From an uncultured Roseburia sp. (GTDB taxonomy: Bacteria; Bacillota; Clostridia; Lachnospirales; Lachnospiraceae): a stretch of 32,944 nt of DNA. Both the position numbers and the translations under genes were made by a program. The stretch covers positions 1-32,944 of the forward strand of contig URUD01000033.1 in assembly GCA_900550935.1 (NCBI GenBank), written 5' to 3'. This document shows, in pieces, positions 7,832-16,690 of this stretch. The stretch's first letter is position 1, and each line of letters opens with the position of its first letter. Below the pieces are notes generated by a model. That model saw only the letters and a program-made list of their open reading frames with translations, did no database searches and was not told where the DNA came from.

Positions 7832-9286
7832 ATGATAAAGTTCAGAAAATTATTTGATTTTTTAAAAAGTCTGAAAGCGAGACTGATCATTTTGTTTATA
7901 TTGATCGGAACCATACCGGGCATCCTGCTTCGCGTCGGGATGCTCAATTCTTATGAAAACCGGGCGGTTTCCATCCGCACGAGCGAGATCTTAAGTCAGG
8001 CAAAGATTCTGGCAAATCAGATCGTATCAAACGATTATCTCAATCATTCTTCTTCAATCCAAATCAATGCACAATTAGAACAGCTTTCCACAATCTATGA
8101 TGGAAGGGTTATGATCATTGATGACGAATTTCATATCATCAAAGATACCTATAAACTGGATGAGGGAAAAACGATCGTATCAGAAGAAGTGATAAAGAGT
8201 TTCTACGGAGATGAGATCACCAAATATGATTCGGAGAACAGTTACATAGAACTTGCCATCCCGCTTACTTACAGCACATCAGAGCAGGAGAGCGGGAAAA
8301 CAGAGCAGAAAGTGCTCGGCGTTATGATGGTAAGTGTGTCGACGGACAGTATCAATCTGAATTTTGAATATCTGTCCAGAAATGCGATGATCATCCAGAT
8401 GGTCTGTATTTTTACGGTTATTTTTATCAGCGTGATCCTTGCGATACAGATTGTAAAGCCATTTCACAAGATGTCATCTTCGATCGATATGATCCAGACA
8501 GGATATGGAGAGGATGCACTTTTGATCAACGATTACACAGAGACCATGATGATCTGTGATAAATTCAACCACATGCTGGGAAGAATGAAAGTATTGGATG
8601 ATTCCAGACAGGAATTTGTTTCCAATGTGTCACATGAGTTAAAAACACCACTTACTTCCATGAAAGTGCTGGCGGATTCCATCAACAGCATGGAAGATGC
8701 ACCGATCGAACTTTACAAGGAATTTATGGGAGACATTGGAAATGAAGTAGACCGGGAGACCAAGATCATCAACGACCTGCTCTCTCTTGTAAAAATGGAT
8801 AAGGCGGCAGGCGATATCAATGTTACCAATGTCAATATCAATGAACTGTTGGAGCAGATCTTAAAACGGTTAAAACCGATCGCGGATAAACAGCATGTAG
8901 AGCTTGTCTTAGAGAGCTTCCGCCCGGTCAGTGCGGATGTGGATGAGGTAAAGATCACACTTGCATTTACCAACCTGATCGAAAATGCGATCAAGTATAA
9001 CAAGGAAGAGGGCTGGGTTCATGTGACATTGAATGCAGATCATCAGTATTTTTACCTGAAAGTCGAGGATTCCGGCATTGGAATACCGGAGGAGTCGCTG
9101 GAACATATCTATGAGCGTTTTTATCGTGTGGATAAATCACATTCCAGAGAGATCGGAGGAACCGGACTGGGACTTGCGATCACGAGAAATGCGATCTTAA
9201 TGCACCGTGGCGCGATCAAAGTATTTAGTACAGAGGGAGAAGGGACGATCTTTAATGTCCGGATCCCACTCAACTATATTGCTTAA
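7832..9286 (+). CDS. Sensor histidine kinase
   Basis: This is the membrane kinase partner of the preceding regulator, about 484 residues. TM1 spans roughly residues 18-37. It is followed by an extracytoplasmic sensor domain of about 170 residues, TM2 (MIIQMVCIFTVIFISVILAI), a HAMP-like segment, the HisKA domain with His268 in VSHELKTPL (codon 8633-8635), and an ATPase domain with NLIENAIKYN, DSGIGIPEES, ERFYR and GGTGLGLAI. The ATG at 7832 has GGAG six bases upstream; in-frame ATGs at 7784 and 7820 overlap the regulator and look less likely. The layout matches the WalK/PhoR group, but no PAS domain is evident. The signal is unknown; the GerMN lipoprotein encoded next is a possible partner. 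Confidence 0.92.
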   Translation: MIKFRKLFDFLKSLKARLIILFILIGTIPGILLRVGMLNSYENRAVSIRTSEILSQAKILANQIVSNDYLNHSSSIQINAQLEQLSTIYDGRVMIIDDEFHIIKDTYKLDEGKTIVSEEVIKSFYGDEITKYDSENSYIELAIPLTYSTSEQESGKTEQKVLGVMMVSVSTDSINLNFEYLSRNAMIIQMVCIFTVIFISVILAIQIVKPFHKMSSSIDMIQTGYGEDALLINDYTETMMICDKFNHMLGRMKVLDDSRQEFVSNVSHELKTPLTSMKVLADSINSMEDAPIELYKEFMGDIGNEVDRETKIINDLLSLVKMDKAAGDINVTNVNINELLEQILKRLKPIADKQHVELVLESFRPVSADVDEVKITLAFTNLIENAIKYNKEEGWVHVTLNADHQYFYLKVEDSGIGIPEESLEHIYERFYRVDKSHSREIGGTGLGLAITRNAILMHRGAIKVFSTEGEGTIFNVRIPLNYIA

Positions 9287-9294
9287 AGGAATGG

Positions 9295-10257
9295 ATGAAT
9301 ATGAAACGAAACATAAGTGTGATACTGGCAGTTGTTCTGGCATGTCTGACACTGCTTGGATGTGGTGGGAAACAGACCGTCAGCAAATATCATATTGAAT
9401 ATCTGAATAAAGAGAAAACTAGGATCGTGGAAATGCCTTATGAACCAGATAACACGAGTGTTGACGGAATGATAAAAGAGTTTCTGGCAATGCTAAGCTC
9501 TGATCCGGATACGGTGGAGTGCAAAAAAACGATCCCAAACGACGTGGAAGTGACAGACTGGTCACTGGATGGAGCTTTGTTATCTATTTATTTTGATTCG
9601 GATTATAATAATATGGATACGGTGGAGGAAGTACTCTGCCGTGCGGCTGTGGTGCGCACCATGACACAGATTGATGGTGTGGACTGTGTGACTTTTTATG
9701 TGGATGATGAGCCGCTCAAGGATGCCAGAGGAACCATCATCGGAAGCATGAATCAGGAGAGCTTTATTGAAAATCCGGGTGAGCAGATCAATTCTATCCA
9801 GAATACGACACTTACGCTGTATTTTGCAAACGAAGAGGGAGACGGACTTGTCAAGGAAGTGCGGGAGGATGTCTATTACAGTGGAAATATATCACTGGAA
9901 AAACTGATCATGGAGCAGCTTTTAGAGGGACCGGAGCAGGATGGTATGAAATCTGCATTGCCGGAGGGAACAAAACTTCTGACGGTATCGGTTGTGGATG
10001 GTGTATGTTATGTCAGCCTGGATGATAATTTCAGAAACCAGGATTATAAAATCAACGAGGCAATCGTTATTTATTCGATCGTGGATTCGCTGACAGAACT
10101 TCCAACCATCAATAAAGTGCAGATCTCCGTCAAAGGAGATACCAGCGGGGTATACCGTGACCATTTTGAACTCTCCCAGATGTATGACCGCAACCTTGAT
10201 TATGTGGTAGGCGTTGCACCGGTGATCACAGAAGAGACAACGGAGGAAACAAAATAA
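9295..10257 (+). CDS. GerMN-domain lipoprotein
   Basis: This protein of 320 residues (318 from the alternative ATG at 9301) has a lipoprotein signal ending in LLGC and two GerMN domains. The first contains EFLAMLSSDPDTVECKKTIPNDVEV; the second contains TLTLYFANEEGDGLVKEV, LIMEQLLEGPEQDGMKSALPEGTKLL and CYVSLDDNF. GerMN domains occur in B. subtilis GerM (sporulation and germination) and in actinobacterial LpqB, a lipoprotein encoded with the MtrA-MtrB two-component system that acts on MtrB. It starts 8 bp after the kinase stop and is followed almost immediately by comEC. A role as a cell-envelope partner of the kinase is inferred from this context only; the C-terminal tail is Thr/Glu-rich. Confidence 0.88.
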   Translation: MNMKRNISVILAVVLACLTLLGCGGKQTVSKYHIEYLNKEKTRIVEMPYEPDNTSVDGMIKEFLAMLSSDPDTVECKKTIPNDVEVTDWSLDGALLSIYFDSDYNNMDTVEEVLCRAAVVRTMTQIDGVDCVTFYVDDEPLKDARGTIIGSMNQESFIENPGEQINSIQNTTLTLYFANEEGDGLVKEVREDVYYSGNISLEKLIMEQLLEGPEQDGMKSALPEGTKLLTVSVVDGVCYVSLDDNFRNQDYKINEAIVIYSIVDSLTELPTINKVQISVKGDTSGVYRDHFELSQMYDRNLDYVVGVAPVITEETTEETK

Positions 10258-10258
10258 T

Positions 10259-12694
10259 TTGGGAAAACGTTTATTTTGCAGTGTAGCGGTGGGGGTGACA
10301 GTTGGCATCCTGCTTGCACACTACCAAAGTAATGTTCTGTTTTTAGGTGTGCTGCCTTCCGTTTTTGTGTGTCTGCTGTTTTTCTATGGCAGAAAAAGAG
10401 GCAGGAAACAAAGCGTGTGGTTTCTCCTGCTTTTTGCGGCAGCCACATCTGCAATGTTTTTGAGTTATCAGAGACAGAGCGGGTTGGAGCAGATGAGGAG
10501 GACGGCACAACTGCGGCTAAATGAGCAGGACATTTATTATTTACAGGGGAAACTTGTAAAGAAACAACAAAAAGAAAACACATATCAATATGAACTTTCT
10601 TCCTGTCAGATCAGACAGGAACCCTCTGCCGGACAGACGGCAGAGATTCTTACCTTTCCAAAATCTTATCCGGGAAGGGTCCAGGTAATATTCACAACCG
10701 ATCTGTATTCCATTGGAGAAACGCTTTTACTAAAAGGAAAAATAAAATTTTTTGAACAGGCACGCAATGAGGGAAATTTTGATCCAGCTTCTTTTTATCC
10801 TGCTATGGGGATCGAATTTCAAATGACAGAGGCACAGGTGCTTGGTCATAGCGGAACTGGATTGCAGATTGGAGAAACTCTGTATCAGCTAAAGAAAAAA
10901 ATATCTGCTGTCTATGAAAATTTATTGCCGCAAAAAGAGGCGGGCGTATTGCTCACCATGGTTTTGGGCGATAAGACAAAGCTGATGACCGAGATCAAAA
11001 AGTCCTATCAGATGGTGGGGCTGTCGCACATTCTGGCGATCAGTGGACTACATATTTCCATTATAGGGATGTTGTTTTATAAGGCAATGCGAAAACTGCG
11101 CACTGGCTTCTTAGGTGCGATGGTTCCATCTGTCCTGCTTTTGTCTGCCTATGCGCAGATGACAGGAGAAACATCGTCGGTCATCCGTGCTGTCTGTATG
11201 TTTTTCCTGTGGATGTTAGCACAGCTGGCAGGAAGAAGCTATGATCTGTTAAATGCTGCGGGTGTGGCTGCTACGCTGCTATTGTTTGAAAATCCAGGCT
11301 ACCTGTTTTATGCCGGGTTTCAGCTTTCGTTTGCGGCGGTGATCGCAGTTGGATTATTTGGAAATATAGAAACATCAAAGCAAAAGGAGGGAAACCGGGA
11401 AAAAATCAGGGAAAAAATCAGGATGGGAGCTGCACTGCAGCTTGCCACGTTGCCGCTCGTGGCCTGGTATTATTACGAGATACCGATATATGCGCTTCTG
11501 GTCAATTTTCTGTTGCTGCCTTTTGTAAGTATTTTACTGTGCTTTGGGATCGCGGGGGGCGTGGTGGGGCTCTTTTCCCATACGTTTGCCAGTGCATGTT
11601 TTCTGCCCTGCCGTATTTTACTGCTTTTTTATGAAACGGTCTGCGGGCTGGTAAAAAAGCTTCCGTGTCCGCTTTTGATCACTGGACGACCGGAGCCCCA
11701 AAAGCTTCTGGTTTATTATGGCATCCTGCTTTTTTATGTGGCATGGAGTTGTTATAGAGAGAAATGCAAAAAGAACCGAAAAGAGCCGGAAGAGGAACCG
11801 AAGAAAAAAGCAGTTCTTACGGCGTATGTCAGAATGGCAGGCGGTGTGGCACTTTTTCTGTTATGTTTTCTGTTCCCAGCCAAAGAGGCAGAGATCAGCT
11901 TTTTGGATGTGGGGCAGGGAGATTGTGGCTACATCTGCACGAAAGAGGGTGTGACCCTTATGGTGGATGGAGGAAGTACGAATATAACCCGTGTGGGAGC
12001 CTACCGGATGGAACCATTTTTAAAATATAAGGGAGTGCGAAAGGTTGATTACTGGGTGGTATCGCACACGGATGCAGACCATATTTCGGGACTGGAAGAA
12101 CTGTTAGAAGACGGCTATCACATTGGAAGTCTGGTCTTTGCAAAAGAAATGGAAAAGGATGAAGCATTTGTCAGATTAAAAAAGCGGGCAAAACAGAATG
12201 GAACGGCATTGTTATATTTGAATCAGGGAGATGTGTTACATCTTGGAGAGGCGGCATTGACGGTGCTCTCCCCGGGAAAAAATCTGACCGGAGATAAAAA
12301 TGCAAGATCATTGGTCGTCTGTTATGAGGAAACCGGAATATCTGTATTGTTTAGTGGGGATATCAGTGCAAAGGAGGAAAAACTTTTGGTGGAAACCGGA
12401 CATTTAAGGCAGGTTACAATCTATAAGGCGGCGCATCATGGTTCCAATTATTCCAATTCAAATGACTTTTTAGAGGCATTATCGCCCAAAGTCGCAGTCG
12501 TTTCCTGTGCAAAGAGAAACCGTTACGGTCATCCGGGGAAGGAGGCAGTGGAGCGGTTAAAGAAAAATTGTGACCGGGTGTTTTATACGATGGAAAGCGG
12601 ACAGGTCAGTGTGAAACCACAAAAAAGATTTGCTTCTTTTCGCATTTTTCAGTATAGTAGAAAGGAGTTTATAGAAAGCGAATCAGTACGATGA
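10259..12694 (+). CDS. comEC: ComEC/Rec2 DNA uptake channel
   Basis: ComEC forms the inner-membrane channel that carries single-stranded DNA into the cell. The 811-residue protein is full length. It has N-terminal membrane segments and a DUF4131-type domain (to about 200), the multi-helix Competence domain (about 220-500, including GLSHILAISGLHISIIG) and a C-terminal metallo-beta-lactamase domain (about 545-790). That domain shows FLDVGQGDCGYI, the metal motif H603-D605-D607-H608, FSGDIS and AAHHGS. The start is taken as the TTG at 10259 with GGAGG about 12 bases upstream, one base after the GerMN stop. The last bases overlap the holA ATG in an ATGA arrangement, indicating coupled translation. 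Confidence 0.93.
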   Translation: MGKRLFCSVAVGVTVGILLAHYQSNVLFLGVLPSVFVCLLFFYGRKRGRKQSVWFLLLFAAATSAMFLSYQRQSGLEQMRRTAQLRLNEQDIYYLQGKLVKKQQKENTYQYELSSCQIRQEPSAGQTAEILTFPKSYPGRVQVIFTTDLYSIGETLLLKGKIKFFEQARNEGNFDPASFYPAMGIEFQMTEAQVLGHSGTGLQIGETLYQLKKKISAVYENLLPQKEAGVLLTMVLGDKTKLMTEIKKSYQMVGLSHILAISGLHISIIGMLFYKAMRKLRTGFLGAMVPSVLLLSAYAQMTGETSSVIRAVCMFFLWMLAQLAGRSYDLLNAAGVAATLLLFENPGYLFYAGFQLSFAAVIAVGLFGNIETSKQKEGNREKIREKIRMGAALQLATLPLVAWYYYEIPIYALLVNFLLLPFVSILLCFGIAGGVVGLFSHTFASACFLPCRILLLFYETVCGLVKKLPCPLLITGRPEPQKLLVYYGILLFYVAWSCYREKCKKNRKEPEEEPKKKAVLTAYVRMAGGVALFLLCFLFPAKEAEISFLDVGQGDCGYICTKEGVTLMVDGGSTNITRVGAYRMEPFLKYKGVRKVDYWVVSHTDADHISGLEELLEDGYHIGSLVFAKEMEKDEAFVRLKKRAKQNGTALLYLNQGDVLHLGEAALTVLSPGKNLTGDKNARSLVVCYEETGISVLFSGDISAKEEKLLVETGHLRQVTIYKAAHHGSNYSNSNDFLEALSPKVAVVSCAKRNRYGHPGKEAVERLKKNCDRVFYTMESGQVSVKPQKRFASFRIFQYSRKEFIESESVR

Positions 12695-13674
12695 AAAATA
12701 TAGATGAAGATATCAAAAGAGGGCAGTTCGCACAGGTTTATCTGCTGTATGGTGAAGAAGCCTATCTGAAAAAACAATATAAGGACAAGCTGAAACATGC
12801 AATGATACCGGAAGACGACACGATGAATTTCAGTGCATTTGAAGGGAAAAGTATCAATCCCAAAGAAATCATTGATCTGGCGGAAACACTGCCGTTTTTT
12901 GCAGAACGCAGAGTGATTCTGATCGAGAACAGCGGATTTTTCAAAAATGCCTGCGAAGAGCTGGCAGAATATCTCCCGCAGGTGGCACCGGCAACCCATT
13001 TTATTTTTGTGGAGGATGAGGTTGACAAGCGTTCTAAAATGTATAAGGCGGCGAAGGCGTCTGGAAGGATCGTAGAATTTCTGCCACAGACGGAGGAACT
13101 TCTGACGAGATGGATCTTAGGCAGACTGAAAAGGGAAGGAAAAAATATTACCGGTTCTGTGATGCAGTTATTTCTGACGAAAACTGGAACGGATATGGGA
13201 AATATTGACAGGGAGCTGGAAAAGCTGCTCTGCTATACCTTAGACCGCGATGTCATCACGGCAGAGGATGTGGAAGCGGTTGTGACGGAGCAGACGACCA
13301 ATAAGATCTTTGAAATGGTAAATGCGGTTGCAGAGCACAACCAGAGAAGGGCACTGGATCTGTATTATGATCTTCTGACGTTAAAAGAGCCGCCAATGCG
13401 GATCATGTTTTTGATCTCCAGACAGTTCCAGATCCTGTTTCACATCCGCGATATGGCAGCCAAAGGTTTAGACCAGCAGACGATGGCAAAAAAGGCGGGT
13501 ATCCCGCCGTTTGCAGTCCGGAAAAATGTCAGTCAGGCAAAGGGATTTACGATGGAACAGTTAAAACAGGCACTGTGCGATGGGGCAGAGTTAGAAGAAG
13601 CAGTAAAGACCGGCAGAATGGATGACCAGATGGCAGTCGAGTTATTCCTGATGAAGTACAGTGCAAAACAATAA
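12691..13674 (+). CDS. holA: DNA polymerase III delta subunit
   Basis: HolA is the clamp-loader delta subunit that opens the sliding clamp during replication. The 327-residue protein has the expected length and shows the AAA-like N-terminal opening QVYLLYGEEAYLKKQY, the PFFAERRVILIEN strand, the central GTDMGNIDRELEKLLCY helix and the C-terminal PPMRIMFLISRQFQILFHI collar segment. The start overlaps the comEC stop by four bases. The same comEC-holA-rpsT order is found in B. subtilis. A terminator follows, separating it from the convergent rpsT. Confidence 0.94.
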   Translation: MKNIDEDIKRGQFAQVYLLYGEEAYLKKQYKDKLKHAMIPEDDTMNFSAFEGKSINPKEIIDLAETLPFFAERRVILIENSGFFKNACEELAEYLPQVAPATHFIFVEDEVDKRSKMYKAAKASGRIVEFLPQTEELLTRWILGRLKREGKNITGSVMQLFLTKTGTDMGNIDRELEKLLCYTLDRDVITAEDVEAVVTEQTTNKIFEMVNAVAEHNQRRALDLYYDLLTLKEPPMRIMFLISRQFQILFHIRDMAAKGLDQQTMAKKAGIPPFAVRKNVSQAKGFTMEQLKQALCDGAELEEAVKTGRMDDQMAVELFLMKYSAKQ

Positions 13675-13689
13675 GATTTTGGATATAAA

Positions 13690-13721
13690 AAAACCACCAG
13701 CATGACGGTACTGGTGGTTTT
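13690..13721. terminator. Bidirectional terminator between holA and rpsT
   Basis: AAAACCACCAG (13690-13700) pairs with CTGGTGGTTTT (13711-13721) over a 10-nt loop, an 11-bp stem. T-rich sequence follows on the plus strand and the upstream A-run serves the minus strand, so it can end both convergent transcripts. Confidence 0.85.
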
Positions 13722-13736
13722 CTTTATGAAAAATAA

Positions 13737-14000
13737 CTAAGCCATTGCGTTAACAAGTTTTGTTAAACGGGAAACTTTTCTAGCAGAGTTGTTTTTGTGG
13801 TAAACTCCCTTAGAAGCAGCGCTCTCGATGGTAGAGATAGCAACGGTTAAAGCAGCCTTTGCAGCCTCTTTATCGTTTGCAGCTACAGCAGCCTCAACTT
13901 TTTTGATGGAAGTTTTTACTTCACTTCTGATAGATTTGTTTCTAGCAGCTCTTGTCTCTGTTACTAAAATTCTTTTTTTTGCAGATTTAATATTAGCCAA
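13737..14000 (-). CDS. rpsT: 30S ribosomal protein S20
   Basis: S20 binds 16S rRNA early in small-subunit assembly. The 87-residue protein is complete and characteristic: start MANIKSAKKRILVTE, a basic helix RNKSIRSEVKTSIKK, and the GVYHKNNSARKVSRLTKLV C-terminal signature. The ATG at 14000 has a perfect GGAGGTG ribosome binding site just upstream on the minus strand. It is transcribed against its neighbours, from a consensus promoter with a leader of about 110 nt containing a perfect hairpin; S20 is autoregulated in some bacteria, so this leader may be a control site. Confidence 0.97.
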   Translation of the reverse strand: MANIKSAKKRILVTETRAARNKSIRSEVKTSIKKVEAAVAANDKEAAKAALTVAISTIESAASKGVYHKNNSARKVSRLTKLVNAMA

Positions 14001-14042
14001 CCTGGTACACCTCCAATTATACTATGTTTATGTTTTAGAATG

Positions 14043-14060
14043 GTAACGCATCTGCGTTAC
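14043..14060 (-). promoter_or_regulatory. Palindrome in the rpsT leader
   Basis: GTAACGCA at 14043-14050 and TGCGTTAC at 14053-14060 are perfect inverted repeats with a 2-base centre (realistically a 7-bp stem and a 4-nt loop). It sits midway in the rpsT 5' leader and may be an RNA structure or a protein-binding palindrome. Confidence 0.5.
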
Positions 14061-14116
14061 ATCGGAAGTCTACATCAAAGCCGGACACGGACAGTTCAAT
14101 GTAAACACACTAATGT

Positions 14117-14145
14117 ATTTTAGGACATTCTACTTCCCGTGTCAA
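14117..14145 (-). promoter_or_regulatory. Consensus sigma-A promoter of rpsT
   Basis: Read on the minus strand, TTGACA (14145-14140) and TAAAAT (14122-14117) are separated by 17 bp. The perfect -35 and near-perfect -10 fit a highly expressed ribosomal protein gene. Confidence 0.85.
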
Positions 14146-14185
14146 GTAAAAATACTTGTTTTTTTCCAAAAAATGATAAGAAAGT

Positions 14186-14215
14186 GGATAATTTTATTAT
14201 TTTATGAAAAAACTA
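14186..14215 (+). promoter_or_regulatory. Possible forespore (sigma-G/F-like) promoter of gpr
   Basis: GGATA at 14186-14190 and AAAACTA at 14209-14215 are separated by 18 bp and partly match the sigma-G pattern (GMATR, then CATWMTA). gpr is forespore-expressed in Bacillus. No good sigma-A pair was seen in this stretch. The match is weak on its own. Confidence 0.3.
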
Positions 14216-14254
14216 AGAATCAGAGTAACGAAATGAGATTTGTGGAGGATCAGT

Positions 14255-15223
14255 ATGTATCAGATTCGTACGGATTTGGCGTTAGAGACGCAGGAGAAAA
14301 TGCAACAGGACCATGTGGATTTAAAAGGGGTCCGCTTTTTGGAGGAAAAGATCGGGAATCAGCTTGTGATCAGTACCGTAGTGATCGAGACGGAAAATGG
14401 GGCAAAGACGATGGGAAAACCGAAAGGAACGTATATTACCATAGAAGCAGGCAATATGGACGAAGAGGACGAGGATTATCACAGAGAGATCTCAGTGCAG
14501 CTTGCAAAGACCATAAAAAGCCTGATCCGTTGTAAAAAAGAGGAGTTGTCCGTTTTAATCGTAGGGCTTGGTAACAGGGAGGTAACACCGGATGCATTGG
14601 GACCGCGCGTGGTGGATAATCTCTTTATTACAAGGCATATCGTGAGGGAATATGGGAAATATGCGTTTGGAACGGATAAGATGAACCGGATCAGCAGCAT
14701 CGTACCGGGGGTTATGGCGCAGACCGGAATGGAGAGTCTTGAGATCGTAAAGGCAGTTGTAGATGAGACAAAACCGGATCTTGTTGTCGTTGTGGATGCG
14801 CTGGCGGCACGCAGCACCAGACGGCTGAACCGTACGATACAGGTAACAGATACCGGCATTAATCCAGGCAGCGGAGTCGGAAATCACAGGCACGGATTGA
14901 ACCAGAAAAGTCTGTCTGTTCCGGTGATCTCCATCGGCATACCAACCGTCGTGGATGCAGCAACTATCGTAAATGACACGATGTATAATCTGATCCGTGC
15001 CATGTCAGAAAGCAAGACGCTGACAGGACTTGGAAACAGCCTTGGAGAATTAAATGAAGTCGAAAAATATGAACTGATCCGGGAGCTTTTATCCCCGAAT
15101 CTGAATGCGATGTTTGTAACGCCAAAAGATATCGATGAATCGGTAAAACGGCTCAGCTTTACGATCTCGGAGGGCTTAAATCTGGCGTTTGCAGGAGAGC
15201 GGTTCTGTAATTCGCCTGCATAG
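14255..15223 (+). CDS. gpr: Spore germination protease GPR
   Basis: GPR is the endoprotease that starts degradation of small acid-soluble spore proteins during germination. The 322-residue protein begins with YQIRTDLALETQE, which resembles the SASP-like self-cleavage sequence of the zymogen. The core shows GLGNREVTPDALGPRVV (Asp113 in the conserved acidic position), VVVVDALAARSTRRL and TDTGINPGSGVGNHR, signatures of peptidase family A25. The ATG at 14255 is chosen because GGAGG lies 8-12 bases upstream; an in-frame TTG at 14240 lies before that site and is unlikely. It is followed by spoIIP as in B. subtilis, and marks the organism as belonging to a sporulating lineage. Confidence 0.94.
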   Translation: MYQIRTDLALETQEKMQQDHVDLKGVRFLEEKIGNQLVISTVVIETENGAKTMGKPKGTYITIEAGNMDEEDEDYHREISVQLAKTIKSLIRCKKEELSVLIVGLGNREVTPDALGPRVVDNLFITRHIVREYGKYAFGTDKMNRISSIVPGVMAQTGMESLEIVKAVVDETKPDLVVVVDALAARSTRRLNRTIQVTDTGINPGSGVGNHRHGLNQKSLSVPVISIGIPTVVDAATIVNDTMYNLIRAMSESKTLTGLGNSLGELNEVEKYELIRELLSPNLNAMFVTPKDIDESVKRLSFTISEGLNLAFAGERFCNSPA

Positions 15224-15251
15224 AAAAGATGCGTGTGGCATAGAGTGTAGT

Positions 15252-16616
15252 ATGTATGCACATCGTTATCATTCATGGAAAAAGAAAAAAAGAAAATGGA
15301 CTGCGATCCGGCTGCTGCTCGGTCTTGCAGTCCTGTACTTATGTATCGGGATAAAAGAGCAGTCGGGACTGTGGGAATACATAGGCATGCGCGGAAAGAT
15401 TGCCGGATATCAGGAACTGCTGGAACTGTATCTGCCAGGGGTAGTGTCTGTGGTCAGTGAGGAAACCAAAGACAGCTACACACCGGAAGTGGAGAGTGCA
15501 TTATCTTATGAAGATATTCTGGCAAGAGAGGCAGTCGATGAGAATTATGTTGATGAGAACGGCAATTTCGTAGAGGCAGGGACACTGACAGACGACCTTC
15601 CCGAAAATACTGGTACGAGCCAGGGGGAAACAAGCCAGCCGGATGCTGCGCCTGCGGAAGCGAATGGCACGCCTGGGCAGGATACGGCATCGGAAGCGGG
15701 TAGCATGTCAGGAAATACAGCATCGGAAACGAGCGGCACGCCGGAGAATATAGCATCCGAAACAGCAGAATCGGAAGCAATAGCCCAGAATGTATCACAG
15801 GCGCAGGCATTTGAACCCATATATTCCCAGATCGTCACAGGCGAGCAGAAAAATCAGTATGTGAAAGAAAAGCTGAACGATTTTGATTATCTGGTACAGA
15901 ACTTCTATCAGATTGACAATACGACCACGATCACGGGAAGCCAGCTGAATGTGGAGCAGCTGCTCGGAAAGGACTGCCGGTTGAGCCATGATGCCACGAC
16001 ACCGCAGATACTGATCTATCACACCCATTCCCAGGAAGGATATGCAGATTCGATACCGGGAGATGAAAATACGTCCGTGGTTGGAGTAGGGGATTATCTG
16101 ACGAAACTTCTGACCGAACGGTATGGACTTTCTGTCATTCATCACAGGGGACAGTATGACGTGGATGACAGGGATCATGCGTATTCTAAGGCGGGACCTG
16201 CCCTGGAGCAGCTTTTGAGCGAAAATCCGCAGGTAGAGGTCGTCATTGACCTGCACCGGGACGGAGTTCGGGAGGATACGCACCTTGCAACGGAGGTAAA
16301 TGGTGTTAAAATGGCACAAATTATGTTTTTTAATGGCCTCAGCCGGACAACGAAACTGGGCGATATCGATTATCTTTATAATCCTTACATTGAGGATAAC
16401 CTTGCCATTTCTTTTCAGATGCAATTAAAGGCAGCGGAATATTATCCGGGACTGACCAGGAGAATTTATCTGAAAGGTTACCGCTATAATATGCACTACT
16501 GTCCAAAATCACTTCTGATCGAAGTCGGGGCGCAGACGAATACGCTTGAGGAAGCGATGAATGCGATGATACCGCTTGCTGACATACTTTACCGGGTATT
16601 GACAGCGGCGCAGTAG
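15252..16616 (+). CDS. spoIIP: Stage II sporulation protein P (peptidoglycan amidase)
   Basis: SpoIIP is the amidase/endopeptidase of the SpoIID-SpoIIM-SpoIIP complex that drives engulfment by thinning septal peptidoglycan. The protein has about 454 residues. A basic cytoplasmic start is followed by a membrane anchor (AIRLLLGLAVLYLCIGI), a low-complexity Ser/Thr/Glu/Gly linker (about 100-190) and the catalytic domain with IYHTHSQE (His257, His259, Glu262), GDYLTKLLTERYG and VIDLHRDG (His335). The ATG at 15252 lies 28 bp after gpr; upstream in-frame codons would overlap gpr. Its ribosome binding site is weak. Position and content match the gpr-spoIIP pair of Bacillus. Confidence 0.93.
   Translation: MYAHRYHSWKKKKRKWTAIRLLLGLAVLYLCIGIKEQSGLWEYIGMRGKIAGYQELLELYLPGVVSVVSEETKDSYTPEVESALSYEDILAREAVDENYVDENGNFVEAGTLTDDLPENTGTSQGETSQPDAAPAEANGTPGQDTASEAGSMSGNTASETSGTPENIASETAESEAIAQNVSQAQAFEPIYSQIVTGEQKNQYVKEKLNDFDYLVQNFYQIDNTTTITGSQLNVEQLLGKDCRLSHDATTPQILIYHTHSQEGYADSIPGDENTSVVGVGDYLTKLLTERYGLSVIHHRGQYDVDDRDHAYSKAGPALEQLLSENPQVEVVIDLHRDGVREDTHLATEVNGVKMAQIMFFNGLSRTTKLGDIDYLYNPYIEDNLAISFQMQLKAAEYYPGLTRRIYLKGYRYNMHYCPKSLLIEVGAQTNTLEEAMNAMIPLADILYRVLTAAQ
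15685..15780 (+). repeat. Short degenerate repeats in the SpoIIP linker
   Basis: The motif GCATCGGAA and close variants (GCATCCGAA) recur at about 45-bp spacing, encoding Ala-Ser-Glu repeats in a Ser/Thr/Gly/Glu-rich linker. Such a stretch could vary in length by slippage or recombination without harming the domains on either side. Confidence 0.5.
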
Positions 16617-16636
16617 GTGTCGTACTTTTGTCTGTG

Positions 16637-16665
16637 TTGAAAAATGTCAAAAAATAGGATATACT
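16637..16665 (+). promoter_or_regulatory. Sigma-A promoter of the diguanylate cyclase gene
   Basis: TTGAAA (16637-16642) and TATACT (16660-16665) are separated by 17 bp, placing the start of transcription near 16672, just upstream of the coding region. Confidence 0.65.
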
Positions 16666-16690
16666 TACGTTATCAGTTCGAAAGAGTGGA

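Noticed and set aside
7125..9286. Firm assignment as WalR-WalK
   Set aside because: The domain plan fits, but no PAS domain, walH/walI or walJ is present; the neighbours are com genes and a GerMN lipoprotein, so a specific name is not justified.
13828..14046. Plus-strand 72-codon frame across rpsT
   Set aside because: It is the antisense shadow of the well-supported S20 gene, with an Ala-rich artefact composition.
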